Below, in pieces: positions 46,290 through 57,039 of a stretch of DNA of 64,000 nt. The notes under the pieces are model-generated. The model worked only from the letters and a program-made list of their open reading frames with translations, was not told the origin of the DNA and searched no databases. Position numbers and translations under genes: made by a program. The stretch is from Codonopsis lanceolata. Taxonomy: Eukaryota; Streptophyta; Magnoliopsida; Asterales; Campanulaceae. Within the stretch, counting starts at the first letter, position 1. Every line of letters begins with the position of its first letter. The stretch is taken from the NCBI GenBank assembly GCA_013146195.2, contig CM028379.1:105101226-105165225 (forward strand), written 5' to 3'.

Positions 46290-46724
46290 TGACAAGGGTC
46301 AAGAGAAATCACTTTTGTAAATCTCGTAGATTTCGCATCTCAATATTGTGAACATGTTTTCTGAAGGTTGTAGTGGAGAGTGCCTTCATAAATAAATCTG
46401 CAGCATTATCACATGATCGAACATATTGGATGTTGACCTCTTTCTTCTTCTCAAGTTCTTGAGTGTATAAAAAGAGCTTCGGGGGGATATGTTTGGACCT
46501 ATCACTTTTGACGTATCCTCTTTACTTTGGGCGACACATGCGGCATTGTATTCAAATAATACTGTCGGGTCTTTGTTGACAGGTAGTCCACTGACATTTT
46601 GAATATGTTGAGTCATAGATCGAAGCCAAACACATTCTCGACTGGCTTCATGAAGTGCGATCATCTCAGCATGATTTGACGATGTAGCAACTAGTGTTTG
46701 CTTTTGAGAGCGCCAGGAAATTGC
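46290..46724 (-). pseudogene. Copia RNase H, second half
   Basis: Picks up right of the MITE as AISWRSQKQTLVATSSNHAEMIALHEASRECVWL, so the two parts are exactly contiguous apart from the insertion and its target duplication. A frame change follows near 46500, after which NIQYVRSCDNAADLFMKAL, the usual copia C-terminus, can be read to a stop near 46310. Confidence 0.75.
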
Positions 46725-46732
46725 AGTACCAT

Positions 46733-47271
46733 TAGAGCCGTCAAAACGGACCAGTGGGACGGACCAACCCGCAAAATGGCGGACCCCGCCAATTGGCGGG
46801 GCGGGGTGGACCAACCCAAAAATTTGGCGAACTGAAAAAACAATGACCCAACCCAACCCACCTTGGGTTGCGGGGCGGGGCGGACCAACCCACCTTTTGA
46901 AAAATTTTGGACCAAGTCATCATATATATATATATATATATATACTCGGGTGTGAACGAAGACCTGCACTAGATCCATCTGCTCATGATGGGGATAGCAA
47001 CTGTCTTAAACTTTGCATTGTTCTGAGGTGAAAAAAAAAAGCTAGTTATTGGCAAGCTTGGTACCTGAAATCTGATTGCATTTAAATCATGGATGAGCCT
47101 CTTGTGGGTAGTGAAGGTATGATGTGGGCCTGCTTGTTCTGGACTTTTTCTTTTCTACTACGGGTTCTTTTCTTTGCTACTACATCGAATGGTGATAACT
47201 ATTGGAAATCTCTTGATTATGATCTGAGTATTTGATTTCCAATAAAAAAAAAGTGATGGTTGATTGGAGTA

Positions 47272-47329
<58 letters not shown>

Positions 47330-47344
47330 CATACATACATATAT

Positions 47345-47440
<96 letters not shown>

Positions 47441-47618
47441 ATTATAGTAGGTAAAAATAGGCGGACCAACCCGCCCCGCCCCACCTAACCCGCGACCCGT
47501 TTGGGTCTAGCCCAAAAAGCCCGCCTTTTGGCGGGGTCATATGTTTAAAACCCAACCCACCTTTTTAATATGGCGGGGCGGATCAACCCAACGGGTTTTG
47601 CCCATTTTGATGGCTCTA
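46733..47618. mobile_element. hAT-type non-autonomous element (MITE) inside RNase H
   Basis: 886 bases with terminal inverted repeats TAGAGCCGTCAAAACGG (left) and TAGAGCCATCAAAATGG (right, inverted), flanked by 8-base duplications AGTACCAT (46725-46732) and AGTACCAC (47619-47626) with one mismatch. TIR start and 8-base duplication are hAT hallmarks. Sub-terminal regions of 130-180 bases are GC-rich, full of GGCGGGGCGG and GGACCAACCC. The core holds two AT microsatellites (46921-46942 and 47275-47442) around about 330 bases of unique sequence with no transposase. Thus deleted, mobilised in trans if at all. Confidence 0.85.
47275..47442. repeat. (AT)n microsatellite with ATAC/ATGT interruptions
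   Basis: About 168 bases of AT dinucleotides broken by CATACATAC at 47326-47355 and GTATGTATGT at the right end. It generates meaningless Tyr/Ile ORFs on both strands. Likely hypervariable and possibly mis-sized in assembly. Confidence 0.95.
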
Positions 47619-49049
47619 AGTACCACCCATCGTGAAGACATAGCCGGTCTGTGATCTGGCCTTATGAGGATCAGACAAATAACCCGCATCTGCAAAACCA
47701 ACCAGTTCATCCCTTGATCCTTTGGGATAAAATAATCTCAAATCGATTGTTCCTTGAAGATAACGAAATATGTGTTTGATCCCATTCCAATGTCTCTGTG
47801 ATGGAGATGAACTATATCTTGCCAATAGGTTTGTAGCAAATGATATATCTGGTCTAGTACAATTTGCAAGATACATAAGAGCTCCAATAGCACTTAAGTA
47901 TGATACTTCAGGACCAAGTATCTCTTCATTCTCTTCACAGGGACGAAATGCATCTTTTTCAACATTCAGTGATCTATTAACCATGGGGCTAGTGAGAGGA
48001 TTTGCCTTGTCCATATTAAAGCGCTTCAGGACCTTTTTTGTATAATTTGATTGATGCACCAATATTCCATTATACAAGTGCTCTATTTGTAAACCAAGAC
48101 AGTATTTGGTTTGTCCAAGATCTTTCATTTCAAATTCCCCCTTTAGGTATTTGACTGCTTCTTGAATTTCCTTGGGAGTTCTAATGATATTCAGATCATC
48201 TACATAGACAACAACAATTGTAAATCCAACTGTCGATTTCTTGATAAAGACACACGGACATAATTGATCACTCTCATATCCATCTTTTAACAAATGCTCA
48301 CTTAAGCAATTATACCACATACGTCCAGATTGCTTTAATCCGTACAGTGATCGTTGTAGTTTAATTGCACATAATTCTTTGGGCTTTGAGCTTAGTGCTT
48401 CAGGCACCTTGATTCCATCAGGAATTCTCATATATATATCAGTATCCAATGATCCATATAAATAGGTTGTTATAACATCCATGAGATGCATCTCTAGGTT
48501 TCGCAAAACCGATAAGCTGATTAGATATCTGAACGTAATAGCATCCATAACAGGAGAATATGTTTCTTCATAATCGATCTCAGGCCTTTGGGAAAAACCT
48601 TGTGCAACAAGGCGAGCTTTGTATCTCATAATCTCATTTTTCTCATTTCGCTTTCGAATAAAAACCCATTTGTATCCAACAGGTTTCACAGCTTCAGGTG
48701 TGACAACGATAGGCCCAAATACCTTTCGTTTTTTAAACGAATCGAATTCAGCCTTCATGGCATCTTTCCATTTTACCCAGTCATGTCTCTTTTGACATTC
48801 AGATACTGATGTTGGTTCGGGATCATCAGTCCCGTCATTAATTTCTTGTGATACCGAATAAGAGAATATATCATCGATATTCTCCATTTCATCTCGGTTC
48901 CATATTTTTCCATTAAACATGTAATTAATGGAAATCTCATGGTTTTCATTGCATGCAGGGCTCTTTGGACTTGTATGATCATGTGATTCTTTTGGAATAG
49001 GGTCAAGGTGCAATAATGATGATGTGCACCATTTGATCTCTCTTCCCAC
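47619..49049 (-). pseudogene. Copia reverse transcriptase and first half of RNase H
   Basis: One open frame of about 475 codons. Begins with the integrase-RT linker, then WKDAMKAEFDSF, VGYKWVFIRKRNEKNEIMRY, KARLVAQGFSQRPEIDYEET, catalytic YVDD (48195-48206), DLGQTKYCLGLQI, and RNase H from VGFADAGYLSDPHKARSQTG to YVFTMGGT, where the MITE insertion at 47618 stops it. The RT looks catalytically complete. RNase H continues at 46724. Confidence 0.85.
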
Positions 49050-49102
49050 TTGTTTCCTTTCTTCACCTAAAGGTGGAAACTTGTCTTCATTAAAATGACA
49101 AT

Positions 49103-49813
49103 CTACAAAACGTGCCGTAAAGATGTCACCTGTTTTGGTTCAAGATATTTTATTATAAAAGGGGATTCATACCCAACATATACTCCCAATCTCCTTTGTG
49201 GTCCCATCTTTGTGCGTTGTGGTGGAGCAATAGGTACATATACCGCACAACCAAAAATTCTTAGATGAGACAGATTTGGTTCTTGACCGAATGCTAGCTG
49301 AAATGGGGAGTATTTATGATATGCACTTGGTCTAAGGCGAATTAGTGCAGCGGCGTGTAAAACGGCGTGACCCCATACGGAAGTAGGGAGCTTTGTTCTC
49401 ATTATCAATGGTCTGACGATGAGTTGAATATGTTTGATAAACGATTCAGCCAAATCATTTTGTGTATGAACATGAGCTACTGGATGTTCAACATCAATTC
49501 CTATTGCCATACAATAATCATTGAATGCTTGAGATGTAAATTCACCAGCATTATCAAGTCTAACCTTCTTAATCATGTAATCTGGGAATTGTGCTCTCAA
49601 TTTGATTATTTGTGCAAGGAATTTGGCAAATGCCGTATTGCGAGTTGATAATACGCATACGTGTGACCATTTGCTAGAAGCATCGATTAATACCATGAAG
49701 TATTGGAATGGTCCACTTTGTGGATGGATAGGTCCACATATATCACCTTGGATCCGTTCCAAAAAGGTTGGTGATTCATTTCCAACTTTGGTTGGTGATG
49801 GTCTAACTATCAA
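49103..49813 (-). pseudogene. Copia integrase core
   Basis: Catalytic triad region visible: Asp in IQGDICGP, Asp in VRLDNAGEF, Glu in HTQNDLAESFIK (the family usually has QNG before LAE). Downstream LPTSVWGHAVLHAAALI, SPFQLAFGQEPNLSHLRIFGC and VGYESPFIIKYLEP are standard copia integrase C-terminal landmarks. The frame is closed at both ends by stops or shifts, so the polyprotein is broken. Confidence 0.8.
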
Positions 49814-49864
49814 CTTTCCTTGAGAACAAGCATCACAAGAGAGTTCATTGGGTTGAAAAATCTT

Positions 49865-50401
49865 CTAGTTTTTCAATGGATGTCCACTAGAATTCGTAAT
49901 AATTCTCCGCATCATTATTGAGTCGGGGTGTCCCAACCGTTCATGCCAGGCTTTAAATGTTTCCATAAACTTCGGGGTTACGGTAATATATGATTCAAAT
50001 ACTCTTATATTTGTATAATACAATCCGGATGATAGGGCATGCAACTTTTCCAATACACACCTACTTCCGGAAGTGTTTGAAGTAATGTAAAGATATTCAC
50101 TATTCTCTTCGTTCGTGGTTTCAATATGATATCCATTCAGACGAATGTCTTTGAAACTTAACAAGTTTCTTTGAGATTTAGGAGAGAACAGTGCATTACT
50201 TACTATGATTTTCGTACCTCCATGCATTAGAAAAATTGCTTTTCCAAATCCCTTAATTATTTTTGCACTACCAGATATAGTATTGACGTTTGCCTCGTCA
50301 ATCTTCAGATAAGAAAAACATTTCTTATCCTTAAGTATAGTATGTGTAGTAGCGCTGTCCGCAAGACATAAATCACCTTCTTGGATATTGGATTCAGACA
50401 T
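49865..50401 (-). pseudogene. Copia protease and pre-integrase domain
   Basis: 179 codons. CLADSATTHTILKDKKCFSYL holds the retropepsin catalytic Asp (DSAT), followed by VNTISGSAKIIKGFGKA, SKSQRNLLSFKDIRLNGYHIE-type text and WHERLGHPDSIMMRRII, the start of the integrase zinc-binding region. Starts MSESNIQEG at 50401, only 51 bases from the LTR, leaving no room for gag. Stops at 49865 before the integrase core, which resumes in another frame. Confidence 0.75.
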
Positions 50402-50451
50402 GATTATAAACGATTGGGATTGTTAATAGTACAACAATCGTGCTGATAACG

Positions 50452-50687
50452 TGTTATAAAATAACCACAAAGTAGAACAATAAGTGTATGAGAGAAAGAG
50501 AGAGAGAGATTTACTCAGAGTATATTCAGTGTGAATCAGTCCTCAAATGAACAACATGCTGCTCGATATTTATAACCGAGCAGCAGCACACAAACGGAGA
50601 AAAACCGTCTGCAGCATTAACTACAATAGCTATGCTATATACACTAGCTATTCCTATGCCTGTAAGCTAGGAAGACTTTTCATAACA
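50452..50687 (-). repeat. Copia 5' LTR
   Basis: Differs from the 3' LTR by a handful of substitutions and two small length changes (GA tract; CTAGCT near the end), so the insertion is moderately young. Adjacent on the minus strand is CGTTATCAGCACG (50439-50451), the likely primer binding site, a variant used by some plant copia elements. Same TATA-in-palindrome arrangement as its partner, with one mismatch in the stem. Confidence 0.9.
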
Positions 50688-50750
50688 TAAACGAAATATG
50701 TTAGATTAATGTCCATCAGAACAAGCTCTATTTCCACAAACAAAACTTAT

Positions 50751-51011
50751 TACTCCCTCCGTCCGTAAATTATCGTCCTCCTTTCCTTTTTCGTCCGTCC
50801 CAAAATAATTGTCCACTTTGAAACTTACCTTTTTAGAACATCCTTTTTACCACTTTACCCTTACTTTTTCACCTTACTTTAATTATGGGCCACATACACA
50901 TGGGCTTTAAAGGAAACTACACATTAAACCAATATAAATAATCAAGTCAATTGTTTTTTCTTAATCTGTACGCCGGTCAACCAGGACAATAATTTAGGGA
51001 CGGAGGGAGTA
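50751..51011. mobile_element. Stowaway MITE
   Basis: 261 bases including TA duplications. Left end TACTCCCTCCGTCCG, right end GGGACGGAGGGAGTA, the classic Tc1/mariner-derived Stowaway terminal repeat. No coding capacity; AT-rich interior. Confidence 0.95.
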
Positions 51012-51975
51012 TTTGAGAAAATTCCATTGTTTAAAATAATAGATAGAAATAGAATATGATTATGTTTCTTTTCTTATCTTCTTTTAAGTGTTTTAAACTA
51101 GGTTAAGAGGTAGGTGGGCGCTTAGTCCATATTAAGCACTTGGGCAATAGAAGCGCCTGCCCACCCAATTTAATATGCTATTGCCAAGCTAGACTCACTT
51201 AGTTGATAAACGCCTGGGCGTTTTGACCCTCTTGAGGCACAAGGCACTGGGCGGTCGCTCAGGCAAACGCATTTGATAATTACGATGAGTGCTATTCCTA
51301 GTTAACAACAACAAAAAAAAAAAAAAAAAACTGTTAAAATGCTACATTGATGATCAACTTTTTGGTGGTAAAGGTCCCCTAGAACCCACAAAGCCGCCTA
51401 GGAGAGAACATATGGAAACAGTGCCATTGTCATATCATCTTAAGATGAAACATTGGATCGATTTGGGAATAAATGAGATGTTTACGAGACTGCACTGTCA
51501 CACGACTTTGTTGCCTCTTACTATAAAAGGGGAATTTCAAAACAATATTTCTTTCGATTCCGGCAAAGAATACTTCCATTTTGATATATTTCAGTTAATG
51601 AGTTCCTCGTTAAAAAAAAATGTCTATAATCCCTGAAATTTTCAATTTTACCTTCCACATGCAATATAAACATGTTGAGTCGTTGACTAACAAATGGTGC
51701 TCTATCCGTTAAGATAAATGAACAGTTAAATTGGGCCTTTGGGTAAAGTTTGAACAACAACAATGCCTCTAGAAAGGCTTGAACACCCAACTTTTCTATT
51801 GAAAGTTTTAAAGTCCAAGGTATTTTTAGTGAGATTTGAACACCGAACCTTTCCGTTAGGAGAAGTGAGCAGTACCAGTGAGCTAGAGCTCGTTGGTGAC
51901 ATTTATGTATCCCTTACTTCCAAGTTGACTTGTTAATTACAACTCTTCATTAATTAATTGTGAACCCATTTTAAT
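51012..51975. other. Intergenic DNA between MITE and copia array
   Basis: Contains a stretch with repeated GCGCCT/GGGCG words (about 51110-51270) reminiscent of dispersed plant repeats, an A tract (51310-51330), and no supported gene. The 115-codon frame at 51289-51636 starts in the A tract, has no family features and I do not call it. A 19-base segment CTTCATTAATTAATTGTGA occurs at 51943-51961 and again inside the LTR at 52042-52060. Confidence 0.5.
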
Positions 51976-52266
51976 TGAAAAGAGATGAAAAATATGTAAT
52001 TGGAACAAGCCAATCAATAATAACTAATCGTTTATTGCTTCTTCATTAATTAATTGTGATACATGTTGCCTATATTTATATTCCTAAAGCTGCTAACAGA
52101 ATTAAAGAAGGAAAAGGATTAACAAGCCAATATAATAACTAACTGATCTGCTCTTGAACTTCTTCCACTTTGAACTTTTGAGAATCACATCCTTGATTTC
52201 TTCTTGAACTTCTTCCACTTTGTTTTCTCCAAACTTTGCTTCATCCCCTTGTGTAATCGGTTAACA
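51976..52266 (-). repeat. Left LTR of the copia array (diverged)
   Basis: 291 bases, TGAAAAGAGATG to GGTTAACA on the plus strand. Recognisable by TACATGTTGCCTATATTTATA and AAGGAAAAGGATTAACAA, but with deletions, a local duplication of CTTCATTAATTAATTGTGA and many substitutions against the other two LTRs. Confidence 0.75.
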
Positions 52267-55200
52267 CCTTCCCACAAGTTGAGGGTGTGATTAAACTAAC
52301 AACCCTCAACTTGGATATGAATTTCCAGTGAAGCCCTTTTCCTAGAAACTTGGTGAATATATCTGCCATTTGATTCTTAGTAGATATGTGATGAAGGGAG
52401 ATAAGTCCACTCCTGATTTTCTCACGAATGAAGTGGCAGTCTATTTCTATATGTTTAGTTCTGCCATGGTATACAGGATTATTGGCCACTGCAATGGCAG
52501 ATGAGCTGTCACAATAAATGGGGGTAGGACTATCAAGGTTGACTTGCAAGTCTCTTAGGAGGTTATGCATCCAGGTTATTTCACAACCGGTTGTGGCTAT
52601 GCCACGTATTCGATTCGGTGGAGGATCTTGAGACAATAGGCGCTTTTAGATTGCCATGATATCAATGAATTTCCCAAATCGAGGCGTAAACACCGGTTAT
52701 AGATTTTCTATCATTAGGATTGCCTGCCCAATCACTGTCACAGAAAGCTTGGAGATTGAATGGACTGTTGGTTGATAAAAGGATTCCTTGTTCTGGAGAA
52801 GCCTTCACATATCTGATAACTCCGTGCAATGCTCTTAGATGAGTGTCTCTTGGTTCTTGAACAAACTGGCTCAGGCATTGGGCTGCAAAAGCCAAATCTG
52901 GCCTGGTAATGGTCAGGTATATGAGTTTTCCCACAAGTTGTCTGTATTCAGAAGGATTTTCAAGGAGGGTTCCTTCCTGGCTCAGAAGCTTTCCATTGGG
53001 GTCATAGGGTATGGTGAGAGGTTTGCTGTCAGTGAGACCTGCTGCCTTGACAAGGTCCATAGCATATTTTCTTTGGCTTAGGTGGAAGCCTTGAATAGAC
53101 CTCATGACTTCAATCCCTAGATAGTATTTGATGGATCCTAAATCCTTAATGCTGAATCTTTGATGTAGCAATTGTTTTAGGGAGTTGATGTGATCAATAT
53201 CATTTCCACCAGACATCATCCACATAGACCAAAAGCAGTGAACATTGATCCTTGTTTTAAAGTGAAGAGGGAATAGTCTGCCATAGATTGCTTGTATCCT
53301 AGGTTGATTAGGACCTCTGTAAGCTTTGAGAACCATTGTCTTGAGGCCTGTTTTAGGCCATATATAGACTTCTTTAATCTGCAGACTTTATTCTGGCCTG
53401 CCTGTTCTTTATATCCTGGTGGTAATTTCATATAGACTTCTTCTTCCAAATCACCATGCAGAAATGCATTGTTTACATCCAATTGGTGCACATTCCATTT
53501 TGAGATGCTGGCAACAACAAGAATGGTTCTTACAGTGACCATTTTTGCCACAGGTGCATATGTCTCTGAATAATCAACTCCTTCAGTCTGGTTATATCCC
53601 TTTGCCACAAGTCTGGCTTTAAGCCTTTCCAAACTACCATCAGAATTGTATTTGGCCTTGTAGATCCACTTGCAACCAATAGCTCTTTTTCCTTGAGGCA
53701 AACTTGTAATATCCCAGGTGTCATTGACTTCAAGGGCAATGATTTCTTTGTTCATGGCTTCAATCCATCCAGGGCTCAGAATGGCTTGGTTATAAGTTTG
53801 TGGTTCTTGTATGTGTGCAATAGAATTAGCACATGGTTTGCAGTAGACATTAGACGTAACATAGTCTTTAAACTTGGTCGTTTAATCTGGTGGATGTTCT
53901 AATGTTCGATTTGCGTGAGGAGGGTTATCGAAGGCTTCTTCTTGTCTTTGGTTGATGGGATTAGGAGTTGGTTCTCTTGGCTTTGTGTCATCATGTGACA
54001 AATTTACATCAATAACAGGTATCTCAGTTTTAGATTGTTCAGGTTTGATGAAAGGGAAGACAGTTTCATGGAAAACAACATGCCTGCTTACAAATATGCC
54101 TTTAGTTTCCATGTTGTAAAGTATGTAGCCCTTTTGGTCTGAGGGATAGCCAAGCAAGATGCTTTTAATAGCTCTAGGTTCAAACTTGTCAGAGGGATGA
54201 GTTGAGGCAAAACAAAGGCATCCTATGATTCTCAAATGTTCATATGAAGGTGTGGTTTTAAAAAGGAGCTCATGTGGTGTCTTGAAATTGGTGGCGGCGG
54301 TAGGAAGTCTATTTATTATGTGAGTGGCGCTAGAAGGCAATATCCCCAAAGTGTATTGGAAGACCAGATTGAAACCTTATTGCTCGGCCATATCAAGGAG
54401 GTGTTGGTGTTTTCTCTCAACAACTCCATTTTGTTGAGGGTATCAACACATGAACTCTCATGTTTTATTCCCAATTACTAAGGAAAGGGATGACTTTAAT
54501 TATAAAATTATGTTCCATGGTCGATCCCCGAATTTAATGCTTGGTATTGAAGTGGTTTGTGACATAGGCATTGAGCTGCTTTCAAAAGGTCAAGACATGA
54601 GTTTTGCTAGGCATGAGAAAAGTCCAAACACCTCTTGAATAATCATCCACAATGGTAAGGAAATACTTGCAGCCTTTCATAGTGGTTTTCCTGTATGGTC
54701 CCCATAGGTCACAATGGATAAGCTCAAAACAAGTATTAGATCTGATACAACTAACATTAAAAGGGAGTTTGTGCTGCTTGGCCAAGGGGCATATATCACA
54801 CAAAGTAACATCTTTAATAGAATCTCGTCATTTTTACAAGAAGGAAGAAGATGTACAATCCTTTTAAGTGTGGTAAAGGAGTCGTGTCCAAGCCTTTTGT
54901 GCCAAGAATTGATATCTTTATCTCTTGAAGAATTCATGCAAAAGTGGGATTGGTTGTGGGAAGGATCTGCCTTGAATATGTAGAGGCCTTCACTGAGGTT
55001 ACCAATGGCTAAAGTCTTGGTCTTCTGAGGGTCCTGGAAAATACACTGAGTGTTGTTAATCTGAGTGTGGCAGTTGGTTTGTGAAATGAGTTTGGGTATA
55101 GAGAGAAGGTTGTATCTGAAATTAGGTATATAAAAGACATGATTAAGGGTGAGTTGAGAGTTTAGGAATACTTTTCCAACATGGTTAACAATAACACTGG

Positions 55201-56589
55201 TTCCATTAGGAAGGGATAGAGTGATAGGGTGATTGAGTTTCTTGACATCATGCATGACAGTGAGTGATATGCATATGTGATCTGTAGCTCCAGAGTCAAT
55301 AATCCAGTTATGTGTGGAAGTGGTGTTTCTGTGATTTTCAGTGATTGAAGTACCTGCCATATTTGTCATCCCAATAAATCCTTGTCCGCTTTGATTGCGC
55401 CGTGATCTTTGTGATCTTACGGGCTTTTGATTTTGAGAAGATTCAGAACATGATTCAGTTGTGCTTGCAGATTCTCCAGTGTAGGCTGGCTGGAAGTTGT
55501 GCCTTTGCTTTCTGCATTAATTTGATTGTTTTGAACTTGCATGATTTTTGGATTTGCAGAATGTGGTTGATTTCCATAGCTGGTTTGATTCTTGCTTTCA
55601 TTCCCTTGTTGGTCTTTGTTAGACTGCCTGGACCTGTGGGCAGGATGATTAGGATTGCCTGGATGATTAATGGGGAACCCTTTAAGCCTGTAGCATTCAT
55701 CTTTGGTATGTCCCTCCCTAGTGCAATAGTTGCAAAAGATCCCTTTCTTGAATGGGGTTTTGTTATTGATTGTCTTGGTCTGGGAAGGAACAGGAAAGGG
55801 TTTGTAATTGGCTTGAGATGGTTGTGCGGTTGGTGGCAATGAATCTGCTTTCGGGGAATATAACCTTGTCTCTGTGTCTCTTCTTGCCTGATCATGTAAT
55901 AGGCCTCTCCAATGGAAGGGAGAGGTTTCATCCTAAGGATTTGACCTCTGATGTTCATGAAACTCTCATGGAGTCCCATCAAGAACTGCATTAATTGTCT
56001 TCTTTGTTCTTTGGAATCTTGGTTCTTGATTTCTCCACAATTGCATGGACATTTACAGGCTGTTGTTGGATCCATGGCTGCAATTTCATCCCAAATTCCT
56101 TTCATCTTGTGATAATAAAATTCAACAGAGCTGCTACCTTGCTCAATTCTGTGCAAGTCTTTTTCCAATTGAAAAATTCTATGGCCATCAATATTAGCAA
56201 ACCTTTCTCCCAATTCTTTCCAGACTGAATGAGCATTAACCACATACCTTAGGCTGTTGCTTATTTCTTCAGTGACCACATTGAATGTCCAAGAAATCAC
56301 CATGTCATTGATCTTGCCCATAGTGAATACAATGGATCATTCTTTTCAGAACGTGAAAGCCGCCATCTATGATTGAAAGCTTGTTCTTGGTCGATAATGC
56401 TATCTCAAAGGATCTTTTCCAAGAATTGTAGTTCTCACTTCCAGCTTAGTTTGGTGGCAATCAAGATCACCCTGGATGATCATTATTGTGAAGATACAAG
56501 GGATGCATGTTGGAGTCGATCCCTATTTCCATTGTTGCTTTATTCTTTGAACTAGTAGAATCATTGGAGGCCTTTTGTATTTCTGCCAT
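52241..56589 (-). pseudogene. Copia polyprotein, copy A (multiple frame breaks)
   Basis: Starts at ATG 56589 (MAEIQKASNDSTSS), contains every domain of copy B in the same order, and ends in the left LTR at 52241. Frames break near 56345, 55830, 55480, 54880, 54360, 53880, 53215 and 52640. Each break checked by eye against B coincides with a cluster of CTG or CAG changed to CG, CCG or TCG (for example TCTCTGTC in B is TCTCGTC in A, GGCTGAAG is GGTCAAG). The RT frame 53755-53216 stops just before the YVDD box because bases around CCAGCCACTAGGAT are lost. The true gene could be as intact as B. Confidence 0.8.
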
Positions 56590-56673
56590 GTTTGACAGCC
56601 TAGAAGAAAAGTGAAGAACTGGATAGAGGATTGAAAGGGTTCGGGTGCCAAGGGATTCTTGGCTCTGATACCA

Positions 56674-57039
56674 TGAAAAGAGATGTGAAATATGTGTAAT
56701 TGGGACTAAATTGTTTATTGCTTCTCTATATTCATTGAGATACATGTTGCCTATATTTATATATCTAAGGCTGCTAGCAGAATAACATAAGGAAAAGGAT
56801 TAACAATCCAATATAACAACTAAGCCGATCGCAACTAACTCATAACGAATATTTTCACTCGACACCCTTCTGCTTTTGAGAATCACATCCAGGTGCTGAA
56901 GCTTTCTAAATCAGTTGCTTCCTTGAATTTCTTCCACTTTGAACTTGCTTCTCCAAACTTTGCCTTGATCTGAATCCCCTTATGCAATTCAGTCTTGATG
57001 TTATTCAGTTTCTTCTTGGTTTTACCTTCATAGTTAACA
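56674..57039 (-). repeat. Middle LTR of the copia array
   Basis: 366 bases. Identical by eye to the right LTR except for one 35-base patch (about 56820-56855) where all four CTG of the right LTR are changed (CTGATCTGC to CCGATCGC, AACTGTC to AACTC, AACTGAA to AACGAA). Serves as 5' LTR of copy A (primer binding site TGGTATCAGAGCC at 56661-56673, minus) and 3' LTR of copy B. Confidence 0.9.

Larger units (their letters stand above)
45819..50687 (-). mobile_element. Ty1/copia element with short LTRs, gag missing
   Basis: LTRs of 242 (45819-46060) and 236 bases (50452-50687), both TGTTATAAAATAACC to TTTTCATAACA on the plus strand, flanked by a perfect 5-base duplication TAAAC (45814-45818 and 50688-50692). 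Coding on the minus strand runs protease, integrase, RT, RNase H, the copia order. The first recognisable frame begins only 50 bases from the 5' LTR and already is protease, so gag has been lost. An 886-bp hAT-type MITE sits in RNase H. Lineage within copia not assigned. Confidence 0.9.

Noticed and set aside
47158..47488. ORFs of repeated Tyr/Ile residues on both strands
   Set aside because: Translations of an AT microsatellite.
51289..51636. 115-codon ORF
   Set aside because: Begins in an A tract, no recognisable domain, no promoter or codon bias to support it.
55402..55842. Hydrophobic plus-strand ORF (and its twin at 60182-60781) resembling a membrane protein
   Set aside because: Exact antisense of the copia gag/zinc-knuckle region in both array copies; hydrophobicity is a by-product of the opposite strand.
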